Below are positions 1-5,668 of a stretch of 16,316 nucleotides of DNA, one piece after another. Within the stretch, counting starts at the first letter, position 1, and each line of letters begins with the position of its first letter. The position numbers and the translations under genes were made by a program. The stretch lies in NCBI GenBank assembly GCA_049318165.1, contig JBMOGW010000056.1, positions 1 to 16,316 on the forward strand, read 5' to 3'. Source of the stretch: UBA668 sp049318165 (lineage in GTDB: Bacteria; Actinomycetota; Acidimicrobiia; Acidimicrobiales; Ilumatobacteraceae). The notes under the pieces were generated by a model. It saw only the letters and a program-made list of their open reading frames with translations. It ran no database searches and was not told where the DNA came from.

Positions 1-96
1 CTGGTCCTGCTCGTCGGCTTCGGCGCCGGCATGACCGCCGCCAGCGCCATCCTCCGGTGGGGCGGCGACTCGGCCTCGCCGACGGTGCTGGCATGA
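1..96 (+). CDS. fabH: 3-oxoacyl-ACP synthase III, C-terminal end only
   Basis: Only the last 31 codons are inside the window; the gene starts upstream. The peptide reads LVLLVGFGAGMTAASAILRW followed by a short hydrophilic tail. This matches the end of FabH, where the LLVGFGAG loop closes the thiolase-fold active site. FabH condenses acyl-CoA with malonyl-ACP to start type II fatty-acid synthesis. Its TGA overlaps the fabG ATG (ATGA), so the two are probably translationally coupled. The identification rests on a short conserved tail plus the fabG-acpP-fabF context, so a paralogous KAS III cannot be excluded. Confidence 0.8.
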   Translation: MVLLVGFGAGMTAASAILRWGGDSASPTVLA

Positions 97-797
97 GCCG
101 CGTCGTCCTCGTCACCGGCGGCTCGCGCGGCATCGGCCTCGCCTGTGCCCAACGATTCGCCGCGCTCGGCGACAAGGTGGCCGTCACCTACAACTCGTCA
201 CCGCCGCCCGACGGCTTCTTCGGCGTGCAGTGCGACGTCACCTCCGCCGAATCCGTCGACGCCGCGTTCGCCGCAGTCGAAGCCGAGTTCGGCCCCGTCG
301 AGATCCTCGTCTCCAACGCCGGCATCACCAAGGACGGCCTGCTGCTGCGGATGAAGGAGGACGACTTCACCTCGGTCGTCGACGCCAACCTCACCGCCGC
401 GTTCCGCGTGGTGAAGCGCGCCTCGCAGGGCATGCTGCGCGCCCGCAAGGGCCGCATCGTGCTGATGTCGTCGGTGGTCGGTCTGCTCGGCAGTGCCGGC
501 CAGACCAACTACGCCGCCTCGAAGGCCGGCCTCGTCGGCTTCGCCCGCTCGGTGGCCCGCGAACTCGGCTCGCGCAGCATCACGTGCAACGTCGTCGCCC
601 CCGGCCCGGTGGCGACTGACATGACGGCTGCGCTCGGCGAGGCCCGCCTGGCCGAGCTCACCGCCGCTGTGCCGCTGAACCGCATGGCCTCGCCGGACGA
701 GATCGCCGGCGTCGTCGCGTTCCTCGCATCGGACGACGCGGCCTACATCACCGGCGCCGTCATCCCCGTCGACGGCGGCCTCGGCATGGGTCACTGA
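93..797 (+). CDS. fabG: 3-oxoacyl-ACP reductase
   Basis: This is a 234-residue short-chain dehydrogenase that reduces 3-oxoacyl-ACP to 3-hydroxyacyl-ACP with NADPH, in the cytoplasm. The Rossmann glycine motif TGGSRGIG is at residues 8-15, the NAG motif at 75-77, and the catalytic set is Asn99, Ser117, Tyr130 and Lys134 (YAASK). The C-terminal GAVIPVDGGLGMG segment is typical of FabG. I chose the ATG at 93 because it overlaps the fabH stop and because the protein then begins directly at the first beta strand (MSRVVLVTGG); the ATG at 57 would add 12 residues lying inside fabH. The length is slightly short of the usual 240-250. It lies in a fabH-fabG-acpP-fabF order, which supports the fatty-acid assignment over a generic SDR. 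Confidence 0.93.
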   Translation: MSRVVLVTGGSRGIGLACAQRFAALGDKVAVTYNSSPPPDGFFGVQCDVTSAESVDAAFAAVEAEFGPVEILVSNAGITKDGLLLRMKEDDFTSVVDANLTAAFRVVKRASQGMLRARKGRIVLMSSVVGLLGSAGQTNYAASKAGLVGFARSVARELGSRSITCNVVAPGPVATDMTAALGEARLAELTAAVPLNRMASPDEIAGVVAFLASDDAAYITGAVIPVDGGLGMGH

Positions 798-845
798 CGG
801 CGCCCCGCCCGGGCACCGACACCCCGTCACACCCTTCACGTTCAC

Positions 846-851
846 TATCAT
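846..851 (+). promoter_or_regulatory. Possible -10 box upstream of acpP
   Basis: TATCAT sits 49 nt before the acpP GTG, in a locally AT-richer patch of the 103-nt gap after fabG. No convincing -35 is visible. It could give acpP-fabF an internal promoter, which would fit the higher demand for acyl carrier protein, but readthrough from fabG is equally possible. Confidence 0.35.
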
Positions 852-885
852 CAACCCGTCGCCGACGATGGCGACGCCCCGCATC

Positions 886-891
886 AAGGAG
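886..891 (+). promoter_or_regulatory. Ribosome binding site fixing the acpP start
   Basis: AAGGAG lies 9 nt before the GTG at 901. It decides between that GTG and the in-frame ATG at 868, which has no Shine-Dalgarno match. Confidence 0.75.
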
Positions 892-900
892 ATCAATCCA

Positions 901-1137
901 GTGGATCAGGAACTGTTCGCTCGCTTCCGCAAGTGCGCCGTCGACGTGCTCTCCGTCGACGAGGCGAAGGTGGTCCCGGAGGCCAAGTTCGGTGACGATC
1001 TGGACGCCGACAGCCTCGACCTGGTCGAGCTCGTGATGGCGCTCGAGGAAGAGTTCGGCATCGAGGTGCCGGAGGAAGACCTCGAGGGCGTGGAGACCGT
1101 CGGTCAGGCGTACGACCTGGTCGTCGGCAAGCTCTGA
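901..1137 (+). CDS. acpP: Acyl carrier protein
   Basis: This is a 78-residue acidic protein carrying growing acyl chains on a 4'-phosphopantetheine arm. The attachment serine is Ser38 in the DADSLDLVELVMALEEEFG motif, followed by the IEVPEEDLEGVETVGQA helix III region typical of ACP. I chose the GTG at 901 because of the AAGGAG nine bases upstream and because the resulting length matches the 77-80 residues usual for the family. Starting at ATG 868 would add 11 atypical residues. The gene sits between fabG and fabF and overlaps fabF (TGATG), so it is the ACP of the type II fatty-acid system rather than of a polyketide cluster. Confidence 0.95.
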   Translation: MDQELFARFRKCAVDVLSVDEAKVVPEAKFGDDLDADSLDLVELVMALEEEFGIEVPEEDLEGVETVGQAYDLVVGKL

Positions 1138-2339
1138 TGCCGGCCGCAGCGCCGGCACTCCGCTCGCAGGGCCGCCGCGTCGCCATCACCGGCTTCGGCG
1201 TGGTGGCGCCCTGCGGCCTCGGCAAGGACGCGTTCTGGCAGGGGCTCAACGGCCCCGGCCTCACGTCCGGACGAGCCATCGAGATCGCGGACTGGGACCC
1301 CAGCCCGTACTACGACAACCCGAAGGAGAGCCGGCGCGCCGACCGCGTCGAGCAGTTCGCCATCGCCGCGGCCGCGGAGTGCTTCGCGCACGCCGGCCGC
1401 CCCGACGTCGACGACACGCGCATCGGCACCATCTTCGCCACCGGCGTCGGTGGCCTGCGCTCCACCGAGGAGCAGATCGGCAACCTCATCACCAAGGGCG
1501 AGCGGCGCGTGTCGCCGTTCACCGTGCCGATGATGATGCCCAACGCGCCCGGTGCGGCCATCTCGATGAAGTACGGCCTGCGCGGCCCGAACGAGACCAT
1601 CACCACCGCCTGTGCGGCGTCCACGCACGCCATCGGCTATGCCGCCCGACTGATCGCCTGGGGCATGATCGACGCCTGCGTCACCGGCGGCAGCGAGAGC
1701 GCCGGCGGGCCCATCGGCCTCGCCTCGTTCGGCAACATGACCGCCCTCAGCACGTCGGGCACCAGCACCCCATTCTCCCCCGACCGTGACGGCTTCGTCC
1801 TCGGCGAGGGCGCAGCGGTCTTCATGCTGGAAGAGTGGGAGTCCGCGGTCGCTCGCGGGGCGAACATCGTCGGCGAGGTGCTCGGCGCGGCGTCCAACGC
1901 CGACGCCCACCACATCACCGCCCCGGCCCCCGGCGGTACGGGTGCGATCCGCTGCATGGAACTGGCGCTGCACGACGCCGGCCTCACCACGGCCGACATC
2001 AAGCAGATCAACGCGCACGGCACCAGCACCCCGCTGAACGACGCCGCCGAGAGCGCCGCCATCACCGCGGTGTTCGGTCCCGGCGCGGTGCCGGTCACGT
2101 CCACCAAGGGCGTCACCGGCCACGCGCTCGGTGCCGCCGGCGCGCTCGAGGCGGCCGCGGTGCTGCTGTCGATGCAGCACGCCGCCATCCCCTACACCGC
2201 CAACACCACGGTGCTCGACGAGGGTTTCGAGATCGACCTCGTCACCGGCGGGCCGCGTCCGTGGACGCCCGGCCCGGCGCTGAGCAACAGCCTCGGCTTC
2301 GGCGGCCACAACGGCACCATCATCCTCGGCCCGGCCTGA
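1137..2339 (+). CDS. fabF: 3-oxoacyl-ACP synthase II (KAS II)
   Basis: This 400-residue condensing enzyme elongates acyl-ACP with malonyl-ACP, releasing CO2. The Cys-His-His active site is complete: Cys159 in TTACAAS, His294 in NAHGTSTPLND, and His329 in STKGVTGHALGAAG with the structural Lys324. The closing NSLGFGGHN loop is at 384-392. The N-terminus has about ten extra residues before the first strand (RRVAITGFGVVAPCG). Its ATG overlaps the acpP stop by one base, showing translational coupling. It is the last gene of the plus-strand fab block and converges on fabZ-bcp across a short repeat-filled gap. Confidence 0.95.
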   Translation: MPAAAPALRSQGRRVAITGFGVVAPCGLGKDAFWQGLNGPGLTSGRAIEIADWDPSPYYDNPKESRRADRVEQFAIAAAAECFAHAGRPDVDDTRIGTIFATGVGGLRSTEEQIGNLITKGERRVSPFTVPMMMPNAPGAAISMKYGLRGPNETITTACAASTHAIGYAARLIAWGMIDACVTGGSESAGGPIGLASFGNMTALSTSGTSTPFSPDRDGFVLGEGAAVFMLEEWESAVARGANIVGEVLGAASNADAHHITAPAPGGTGAIRCMELALHDAGLTTADIKQINAHGTSTPLNDAAESAAITAVFGPGAVPVTSTKGVTGHALGAAGALEAAAVLLSMQHAAIPYTANTTVLDEGFEIDLVTGGPRPWTPGPALSNSLGFGGHNGTIILGPA

Positions 2340-2341
2340 CC

Positions 2342-2420
2342 GAACTGAAGTTCTGCAGACCCACGGACCACAGAACTTAAGTTCTGCAGGCCCAGGGACC
2401 GCAGAACTTAAGTTCTGCAG
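2342..2420 (+). repeat. Tandem 31-bp repeat with palindromic core, between convergent genes
   Basis: Two and a half copies with exact 31-bp period start at 2342, 2373 and 2404. The core GAACTTAAGTTC (GAACTGAAGTTC in the first copy) is a perfect palindrome in copies two and three and extends to GCAGAACTTAAGTTCTGC in the third. The linker is of the type CCCAGGGACC. The array fills the whole gap between the fabF stop and the fabZ stop. In RNA each copy can form a stem of up to 7 bp with a UUAA loop on either strand, so it may act as a bidirectional terminator. A related single copy lies at 13434-13451. Confidence 0.85.
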
Positions 2421-2421
2421 G

Positions 2422-2862
2422 CTAGGCGTCGACGAGGACGAACATCAGGTCGCACTCACAGGCGACCTCGCCGTTCAGCAGCGCCTTGCCACTGCCCTTG
2501 CCGGCACGAGCCGACATGCGGCCCAGTTCGACGCGCAGTTCCAGCGTGTCGCCGGGGCCCACCTGACGGCGGAAGCGGGCACCGTCCAGGCCGCCGAACA
2601 GCGGCAGCTTGCCGGCGAAGCGCTCGTCCATCAGCACGGCGATGGCACCCACCTGCGCGATCGCCTCGCACATCAACACGCCCGGCAGCGTGGGCCGGCC
2701 CGGGAAGTGCCCGGCGAAGAACCACTCGTCGCCCGTCAGGTGCCACCGACCGACGGCCGACTGGCCGGGGACGATCTCGACCACCTCGTCGACGAACAGG
2801 AACGGCGGGCGGTGCGGGATGATGTCGGCCGGGTTCGGCAGGCCGCTCGTCGACTCGCTCAC
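2422..2862 (-). CDS. fabZ: 3-hydroxyacyl-ACP dehydratase, FabZ type
   Basis: This is a 146-residue single hot-dog protein. It has the FabZ N-terminal signature IPHRPPFLFVD and the catalytic pair His52 (FFAGHFPGRPTLPGV) and Glu66 (CEAIAQVG). It would dehydrate 3-hydroxyacyl-ACP to trans-2-enoyl-ACP in the cytoplasm. I chose the GTG at 2862 because it overlaps the bcp stop (GTGA) and gives the normal family length; a longer reading would run back through bcp in another frame. It converges on the fabH-fabG-acpP-fabF block, which lacks a dehydratase, so it probably completes that pathway. A hot-dog thioesterase is less likely given the intact GHFPxxPxxPGV motif. Confidence 0.9.
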   Translation of the reverse strand: MSESTSGLPNPADIIPHRPPFLFVDEVVEIVPGQSAVGRWHLTGDEWFFAGHFPGRPTLPGVLMCEAIAQVGAIAVLMDERFAGKLPLFGGLDGARFRRQVGPGDTLELRVELGRMSARAGKGSGKALLNGEVACECDLMFVLVDA

Positions 2863-3317
2863 GTGGCCGCCTCCAGCGCCTCGAGCAGCTTCACCGGGGT
2901 GTCCTTCGGGCTGATCTTGTACCAGACGTGCTCGAGCTTGCCGTCGGCGCCGACCAGGAACGCCGAACGCACCACGCCCATGTACGTCTTGCCGTAGTTC
3001 TTCTTCTCCTGCCACACGCCATAGGCCTCGGCGACGGCGTGCTCGGTGTCGGCCAGCAGCGGGTAGCCGAGCGTGTACTTGTCGTCGAACTTCTTCTGCG
3101 CGGCGCTGGAATCCGGGCTGATGCCGATGATCGCCGTGTCGCCCACCTGGCCGGCCACGTCGCGCAACGCGCAGGCCTGCTGCGTGCAGCCGGGGGTGTT
3201 GGCCTTCGGATAGAAGAACACGAGCACGCGGCGGCCACGGTACGCACGCAAGGTGACCTGCTGACCGTGTTGGTCCGGGAGCGAGATGGCGGGGGCGGAT
3301 CGACCGGGCGTGAGCAT
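2859..3317 (-). CDS. bcp: Peroxiredoxin of the Bcp/PrxQ family
   Basis: This 152-residue thioredoxin-fold peroxidase reduces hydrogen peroxide and alkyl or lipid hydroperoxides. The peroxidatic Cys44 is in PKANTPGCTQQAC and Cys49, five residues on, is the expected resolving cysteine, as in E. coli Bcp (Cys45/Cys50). GISPDS and KNYGKTYMGV.RSAFLV motifs follow. I chose ATG 3317 because the preceding in-frame residues look non-coding and a TACACT box lies 6 nt upstream, suggesting a leaderless mRNA. Its stop overlaps the fabZ GTG, so peroxide defence and the dehydratase are translationally coupled. The first 43 in-frame residues upstream of this start are rejected. Confidence 0.93.
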   Translation of the reverse strand: MLTPGRSAPAISLPDQHGQQVTLRAYRGRRVLVFFYPKANTPGCTQQACALRDVAGQVGDTAIIGISPDSSAAQKKFDDKYTLGYPLLADTEHAVAEAYGVWQEKKNYGKTYMGVVRSAFLVGADGKLEHVWYKISPKDTPVKLLEALEAAT

Positions 3318-3323
3318 GCCGCG

Positions 3324-3329
3324 AGTGTA
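3324..3329 (-). promoter_or_regulatory. Putative -10 box for leaderless bcp-fabZ mRNA
   Basis: On the minus strand TACACT is followed by 6 nt and then the bcp ATG. The spacing places the transcription start at or next to the start codon. No strong -35 is seen. Confidence 0.45.
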
Positions 3330-3399
3330 GTCGCAACACCCCTGGTCGAATCCCACGCAGCGCGTTCGTATGACTACCCCAGGGAATTCTTCAAGACTC

Positions 3400-3428
3400 T
3401 TGCAAGGATCCTCACCGGTCGTGATATC
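3400..3428 (+). promoter_or_regulatory. Sigma70-like promoter facing right in the bcp upstream region
   Basis: TTGCAA (3400-3405) and GATATC (3423-3428) are separated by 17 bp on the plus strand, close to the housekeeping consensus and unusual for such GC-rich DNA. No conventional plus-strand gene follows before 7708; the HIT-like gene downstream is on the minus strand. The promoter therefore appears to serve a short transcript. Confidence 0.45.
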
Positions 3429-3434
3429 GTGACG

Positions 3435-3591
3435 GAGCGTGACCAATCTTCGCAGTCCTTGAGACTTCGTTGCCGGTCACGTGAAGAAACTCCCGCACCA
3501 ACCATTCTTTGCACTCGAAAGGGCAGCTCGACATGCACAAGGTCCTCGGCGGCATCAAGTGATGTCAGCCACGGCGCAGTCCGTGGCTTGA
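3435..3591 (+). ncRNA. Candidate small RNA or short-peptide transcript (speculative)
   Basis: Downstream of the plus-strand promoter, CGTGACC (3438-3444) can pair with GGTCACG (3475-3481), enclosing a smaller AGTC/GACT hairpin (3454-3466). The transcript then reaches AAAGGG, nine bases before an ATG at 3533 that opens a nine-codon frame (MHKVLGGIK, stop 3560-3562). A 7-bp hairpin GCCACGG/CCGTGGC (3568-3587) follows with a weak TTGAAAA tail. An overlapping 36-codon frame starts at GTG 3481 and ends at 3591. The 3' part overlaps the end of the minus-strand HIT-like gene. I do not recognise a known RNA family. Apart from this, 3318-3564 holds no gene I can support. Confidence 0.25.
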
Positions 3592-3924
3592 AAACCCAGC
3601 ACGTGGACGAGCGTGCGCGTGGAAGTGCGTCGGTATCGATCGCATGTTGAGATCCACCCAATGCTCGAACTCGAAGTGGGTCTCGACAACTCGGCTCAAC
3701 TGAGCCAGCAATTCGACCCGAACCTCCTCCGGGGGGTTCGGGTCGTGTCGTTTCCACACCACCATCGGCACGAAGCACGACTCGCACTCGGCCACCCAGC
3801 AGACGTCGTCCTCGTACCAGCGCTCGGTCAGCGGCGCCGCCTCGCACAGCTCGCACGCCGGGTCGAAGGGGACCGGCTCGCCTTGCTCGTCGGGGCGTCC
3901 TGCGTCGTCGGGGGCGTGGCTCAC
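3565..3924 (-). CDS. HIT-like (histidine triad) protein with cysteine cluster
   Basis: This is a 119-residue protein of no assigned gene name. Residues 98-108 (IPTHFHAHARPR region) contain H100-x-H102-x-H104 followed by PR, matching the HIT signature HxHxHxxPR. VPMVVWKRH (52-60) resembles the HIT strand ending in KxH. Cys24 and Cys27 (CELC), with Cys42, Cys47 and Cys50, suggest a metal site like that of zinc-binding HIT and GalT-type proteins. HIT members are nucleotide hydrolases or transferases with the middle histidine as nucleophile; the substrate here is unknown. The segment between KRH and the triad is shorter than usual and lacks the common GQ. GTG 3924 is chosen because GACAAT lies 6 nt upstream. 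The C-terminal codons form a hairpin. Confidence 0.75.
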   Translation of the reverse strand: MSHAPDDAGRPDEQGEPVPFDPACELCEAAPLTERWYEDDVCWVAECESCFVPMVVWKRHDPNPPEEVRVELLAQLSRVVETHFEFEHWVDLNMRSIPTHFHAHARPRAGFSSHGLRRG

Positions 3925-3930
3925 TCCCCC

Positions 3931-3936
3931 ATTGTC
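3931..3936 (-). promoter_or_regulatory. Putative -10 box for the HIT-like gene
   Basis: Minus-strand GACAAT followed by GGGGGA and the GTG start. The same GACAATGGGGG string precedes the start of the cis-prenyltransferase-like gene at 14741, so this may be a shared leaderless start arrangement. Confidence 0.45.
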
Positions 3937-3956
3937 GCACTGTGCCGGGACGCGAC

Positions 3957-3980
3957 GAAGGGACCCCGAAGGGTCCCTTC
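3957..3980 (-). terminator. Terminator hairpin downstream of the fasciclin gene
   Basis: GAAGGGACCC and GGGTCCCTTC form a perfect 10-bp stem. Read on the minus strand the loop is TTCG closed by C-G, the extra-stable UUCG tetraloop, which fits termination of the minus-strand fasciclin transcript before the HIT-like gene. There is no U tract, as is common in high-GC actinobacteria. Confidence 0.75.
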
Positions 3981-4013
3981 TCGCATGCCCACGAGGGGCG
4001 ATGAGTGCCGTCG

Positions 4014-4035
4014 ACCACCCGACGGAATGGGTGGT
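4014..4035 (-). terminator. First hairpin after the fasciclin stop
   Basis: ACCACCC (4014-4020) pairs with GGGTGGT (4029-4035) around an 8-nt loop. The stem can extend by GTCG/CGAC across one bulged base. It lies just past the fasciclin stop and precedes the UUCG hairpin, giving two hairpins in series. Confidence 0.5.
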
Positions 4036-4057
4036 GCGACCGGCTGTCCCAGGGAAC

Positions 4058-4618
4058 TCAGAGGCCCGACACGTCCAGGCCCGGCGGGAGGATGACGGCG
4101 TCGATCACGTGGATCACACCGTTCGACGCAGCGACGTCGACCGCGGTCACGGTGGCCGAGTCGTTCAGCTTCACGGTGCTGCCGTCCACCGTCACGGTGA
4201 TCGGCGAGCCCTCGACGGAGGGGACCTCACCGGGCTTCACGTCGGCAGCCATGACCTTGCCGGCCACCACGTGGTAGGTGAGGATCTTGACGAGGGTGTC
4301 CTTGTTCTCCGGCAGGAGCAGCTTGTCGACCAGACCGGCCGGCAGTGCGTCGAACGCTGCGTTCGTCGGAGCGAACACGGTGAACGGGCCGTCACCCTGC
4401 AGGGTCTCGACCAGGCCGGCGGCCTGGACGGCGGCGACGAGCGTCGAGAAGTCGGGGTTGCCGACAGCGACGTCGACGATGGTGCCGGCGGCGGCAGCGG
4501 TCGTCTCGGTCGCGGGGGCGCTGGTCGTCTCGACGGCGGCGTCATTGCTGTCGCTGCCGCACGCGGCGAGGACGAGCGACGCAGCCAGTGCGGTCACGAC
4601 GAAGGCACGCATCTTCAT
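4058..4618 (-). CDS. Fasciclin (FAS1) domain lipoprotein
   Basis: This 186-residue secreted lipoprotein starts with a signal peptide ending in the lipobox LVLAAC, so Cys20 would be lipidated and the protein anchored to the outer face of the membrane. Residues 21-45 are a low-complexity Thr/Ala/Glu linker. A single FAS1 domain spans about 46-180, with TVFAPTNAAF (80-89), TYHVV (114-118) and NGVIHVIDAVILP (166-178), the three FAS1 hallmarks. Such proteins resemble mycobacterial MPT70/MPT83 and are thought to mediate adhesion or surface binding; the ligand is unknown. ATG 4618 is chosen because GAGGAG lies 8 nt upstream. It appears monocistronic, flanked by terminators and a repeat region. Confidence 0.92.
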   Translation of the reverse strand: MKMRAFVVTALAASLVLAACGSDSNDAAVETTSAPATETTAAAAGTIVDVAVGNPDFSTLVAAVQAAGLVETLQGDGPFTVFAPTNAAFDALPAGLVDKLLLPENKDTLVKILTYHVVAGKVMAADVKPGEVPSVEGSPITVTVDGSTVKLNDSATVTAVDVAASNGVIHVIDAVILPPGLDVSGL

Positions 4619-4626
4619 GGGGGGTT

Positions 4627-4632
4627 CTCCTC
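4627..4632 (-). promoter_or_regulatory. Ribosome binding site of the fasciclin gene
   Basis: Minus-strand GAGGAG 8 nt before ATG 4618 favours the first of two closely spaced ATGs (M1, M3). Confidence 0.75.
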
Positions 4633-4643
4633 AGGTGTTCACG

Positions 4644-4720
4644 GTCCCGGCGGGGGGTGCGGGACTGGTACTGCTTCGGAGCCGAAGCCCCGATGGATGG
4701 GAGATTTATCACTAAATTTT
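4644..4720 (-). promoter_or_regulatory. Fasciclin upstream region with two inverted repeats and an AT-rich box
   Basis: GTCCCG (4644-4649) pairs with CGGGAC (4660-4665), and GCTTCGG (4673-4679) pairs with CCGAAGC (4682-4688) across only two bases, which looks like a dyad operator rather than an RNA hairpin. Beyond these, 4700-4720 is markedly AT-rich and on the minus strand reads TTTAGTGATAAATC, the likely promoter core. I cannot assign a clean -35/-10 pair. The fasciclin gene therefore has a leader of about 80 nt, unlike the leaderless neighbours. Confidence 0.4.
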
Positions 4721-4750
4721 CGTCCGCACGCGGTCGAGCTGTCGATCCGT

Positions 4751-4852
4751 CGGCTTCTCGGTCTGATCCGTCTCGAAAAGCGAGATTTCTCAGCCCCAGA
4801 AGCCGATTCGGGACGATCCAGCCCGAGAAACCGGGAGGGTGATTCGGCGCGG
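4751..4852. repeat. Dispersed intergenic repeat, copy A
   Basis: This holds an inverted 28-bp unit (4751-4778) and a direct unit (4806-4833), followed by a shared right end (4834-4852, GGAGGGTGATTCGGCGCGG). The inverted unit matches the first unit of copy B (11999-12026) at 27 of 28 positions. CGGCTTCT (4751-4758) pairs with AGAAGCCG (4798-4805) and TCTCG/CGAGA (4771-4785) nests within, so the left part can fold as a long hairpin. It lies between the trpA terminator and the fasciclin promoter. Confidence 0.8.
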
Positions 4853-4862
4853 CCTGCGGCAA

Positions 4863-4884
4863 CCTGCCGCGGCGGTGCGGCAGG
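4863..4884 (-). terminator. Terminator hairpin of the trpFBA operon
   Basis: CCTGCCGC (4863-4870) and GCGGCAGG (4877-4884) form an 8-bp GC-rich stem with a 6-nt loop, four bases past the trpA stop on the minus strand. The U tract is weak. Confidence 0.65.
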
Positions 4885-4888
4885 CGGG

Positions 4889-5668
4889 TCACATGGCGTC
4901 GAGGGCGGCGCGGACCTCGGCGACGTAGTCGCCGGCGGCGTCCGGGCCACCTTCCAGGATGCGGCGCACCACGCTCGCACCCATCACCACGCCGTCGGCC
5001 ACGCGGCAGGCCTCGACGGCCTGCTCGGCGTTCGACACGCCCACACCCACCAGCACCGGCACCTCGGTGACGGCCTTCAGGCGACGAGCCAGCGCCGTGG
5101 CGGTGCCGGCCAGCGCCGACCGCTCGCCCGTCACGCCCAACAGGCCCACCGAATACACGAACCCACGGGCCCGGGCGCACACACGCGGCAGACGCTCGTC
5201 GGGCGCCGTCGGCGCGGCCAGCATCACGGTCTCGACGCCCGCGGCATCGGCCGCGACCGTCCACGGCCCACTCTCCTCCAACGGCAGGTCGGGCACGATG
5301 CACGCCACGACACCGGCGTCACGCAACGACGCCGCGAACCGCTCGTGGCCGGCGTGGTGCACGGTGTTGTAGTACAGCATCACCGCGAGGGGCACCTGCA
5401 CGTCGAGCGTGCGCACCTCCTGCAGGATGCTCACCGGCGTCGCGCCCTCGTCCAGCGCCTGCTGCGACGCCTGCTGGATCACCGGACCGTCCATCACCGG
5501 GTCGCTGAACGGGATGCCGATCTCCACCGCGTCCGCGCCCGCGGCCACCACGGCACGCACCGCGTCCTGCCAGCCCGACAGGCCGCCCGTCACGTACGGC
5601 ACCAACAGCTTGCGGCCCTCCGCACGCTTGGCGCGGAAGGCCGTCTCCATCACACCGAATTCGGTCAC
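4889..5668 (-). CDS. trpA: Tryptophan synthase alpha subunit
   Basis: This 259-residue TIM-barrel enzyme cleaves indole-3-glycerol phosphate to indole and glyceraldehyde 3-phosphate, passing indole to TrpB through the alpha-beta tunnel. The catalytic residues are Glu49 (AVEIGIPFSDP) and Asp60 (PVMDGP), in the same numbering as the enterobacterial enzyme. The VYSVGLLGVTG loop (171-181) and phosphate-binding GVGVSN and VVMGAS segments are present. I chose GTG 5668 because it overlaps the trpB stop (GTGA), the same coupling as bcp-fabZ; the alternative is an ATG at 5650. It is the last gene of trpF-trpB-trpA, with a terminator directly after the stop. Confidence 0.95.
   Translation of the reverse strand: MTEFGVMETAFRAKRAEGRKLLVPYVTGGLSGWQDAVRAVVAAGADAVEIGIPFSDPVMDGPVIQQASQQALDEGATPVSILQEVRTLDVQVPLAVMLYYNTVHHAGHERFAASLRDAGVVACIVPDLPLEESGPWTVAADAAGVETVMLAAPTAPDERLPRVCARARGFVYSVGLLGVTGERSALAGTATALARRLKAVTEVPVLVGVGVSNAEQAVEACRVADGVVMGASVVRRILEGGPDAAGDYVAEVRAALDAM

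Noticed and set aside
868..900. acpP start at ATG 868
   Set aside because: No ribosome binding site, and it adds residues foreign to ACP; AAGGAG precedes GTG 901.
2342..2420. CRISPR-like array
   Set aside because: The period is 31 bp with no variable spacers of spacer length, and the core is palindromic; there are only two and a half copies and no cas genes.
2422..3339. Apparent 305-residue peroxiredoxin-dehydratase fusion
   Set aside because: The N-terminal half is a non-bcp frame over the bcp gene; bcp has its own frame and stop, and fabZ starts at GTG 2862.
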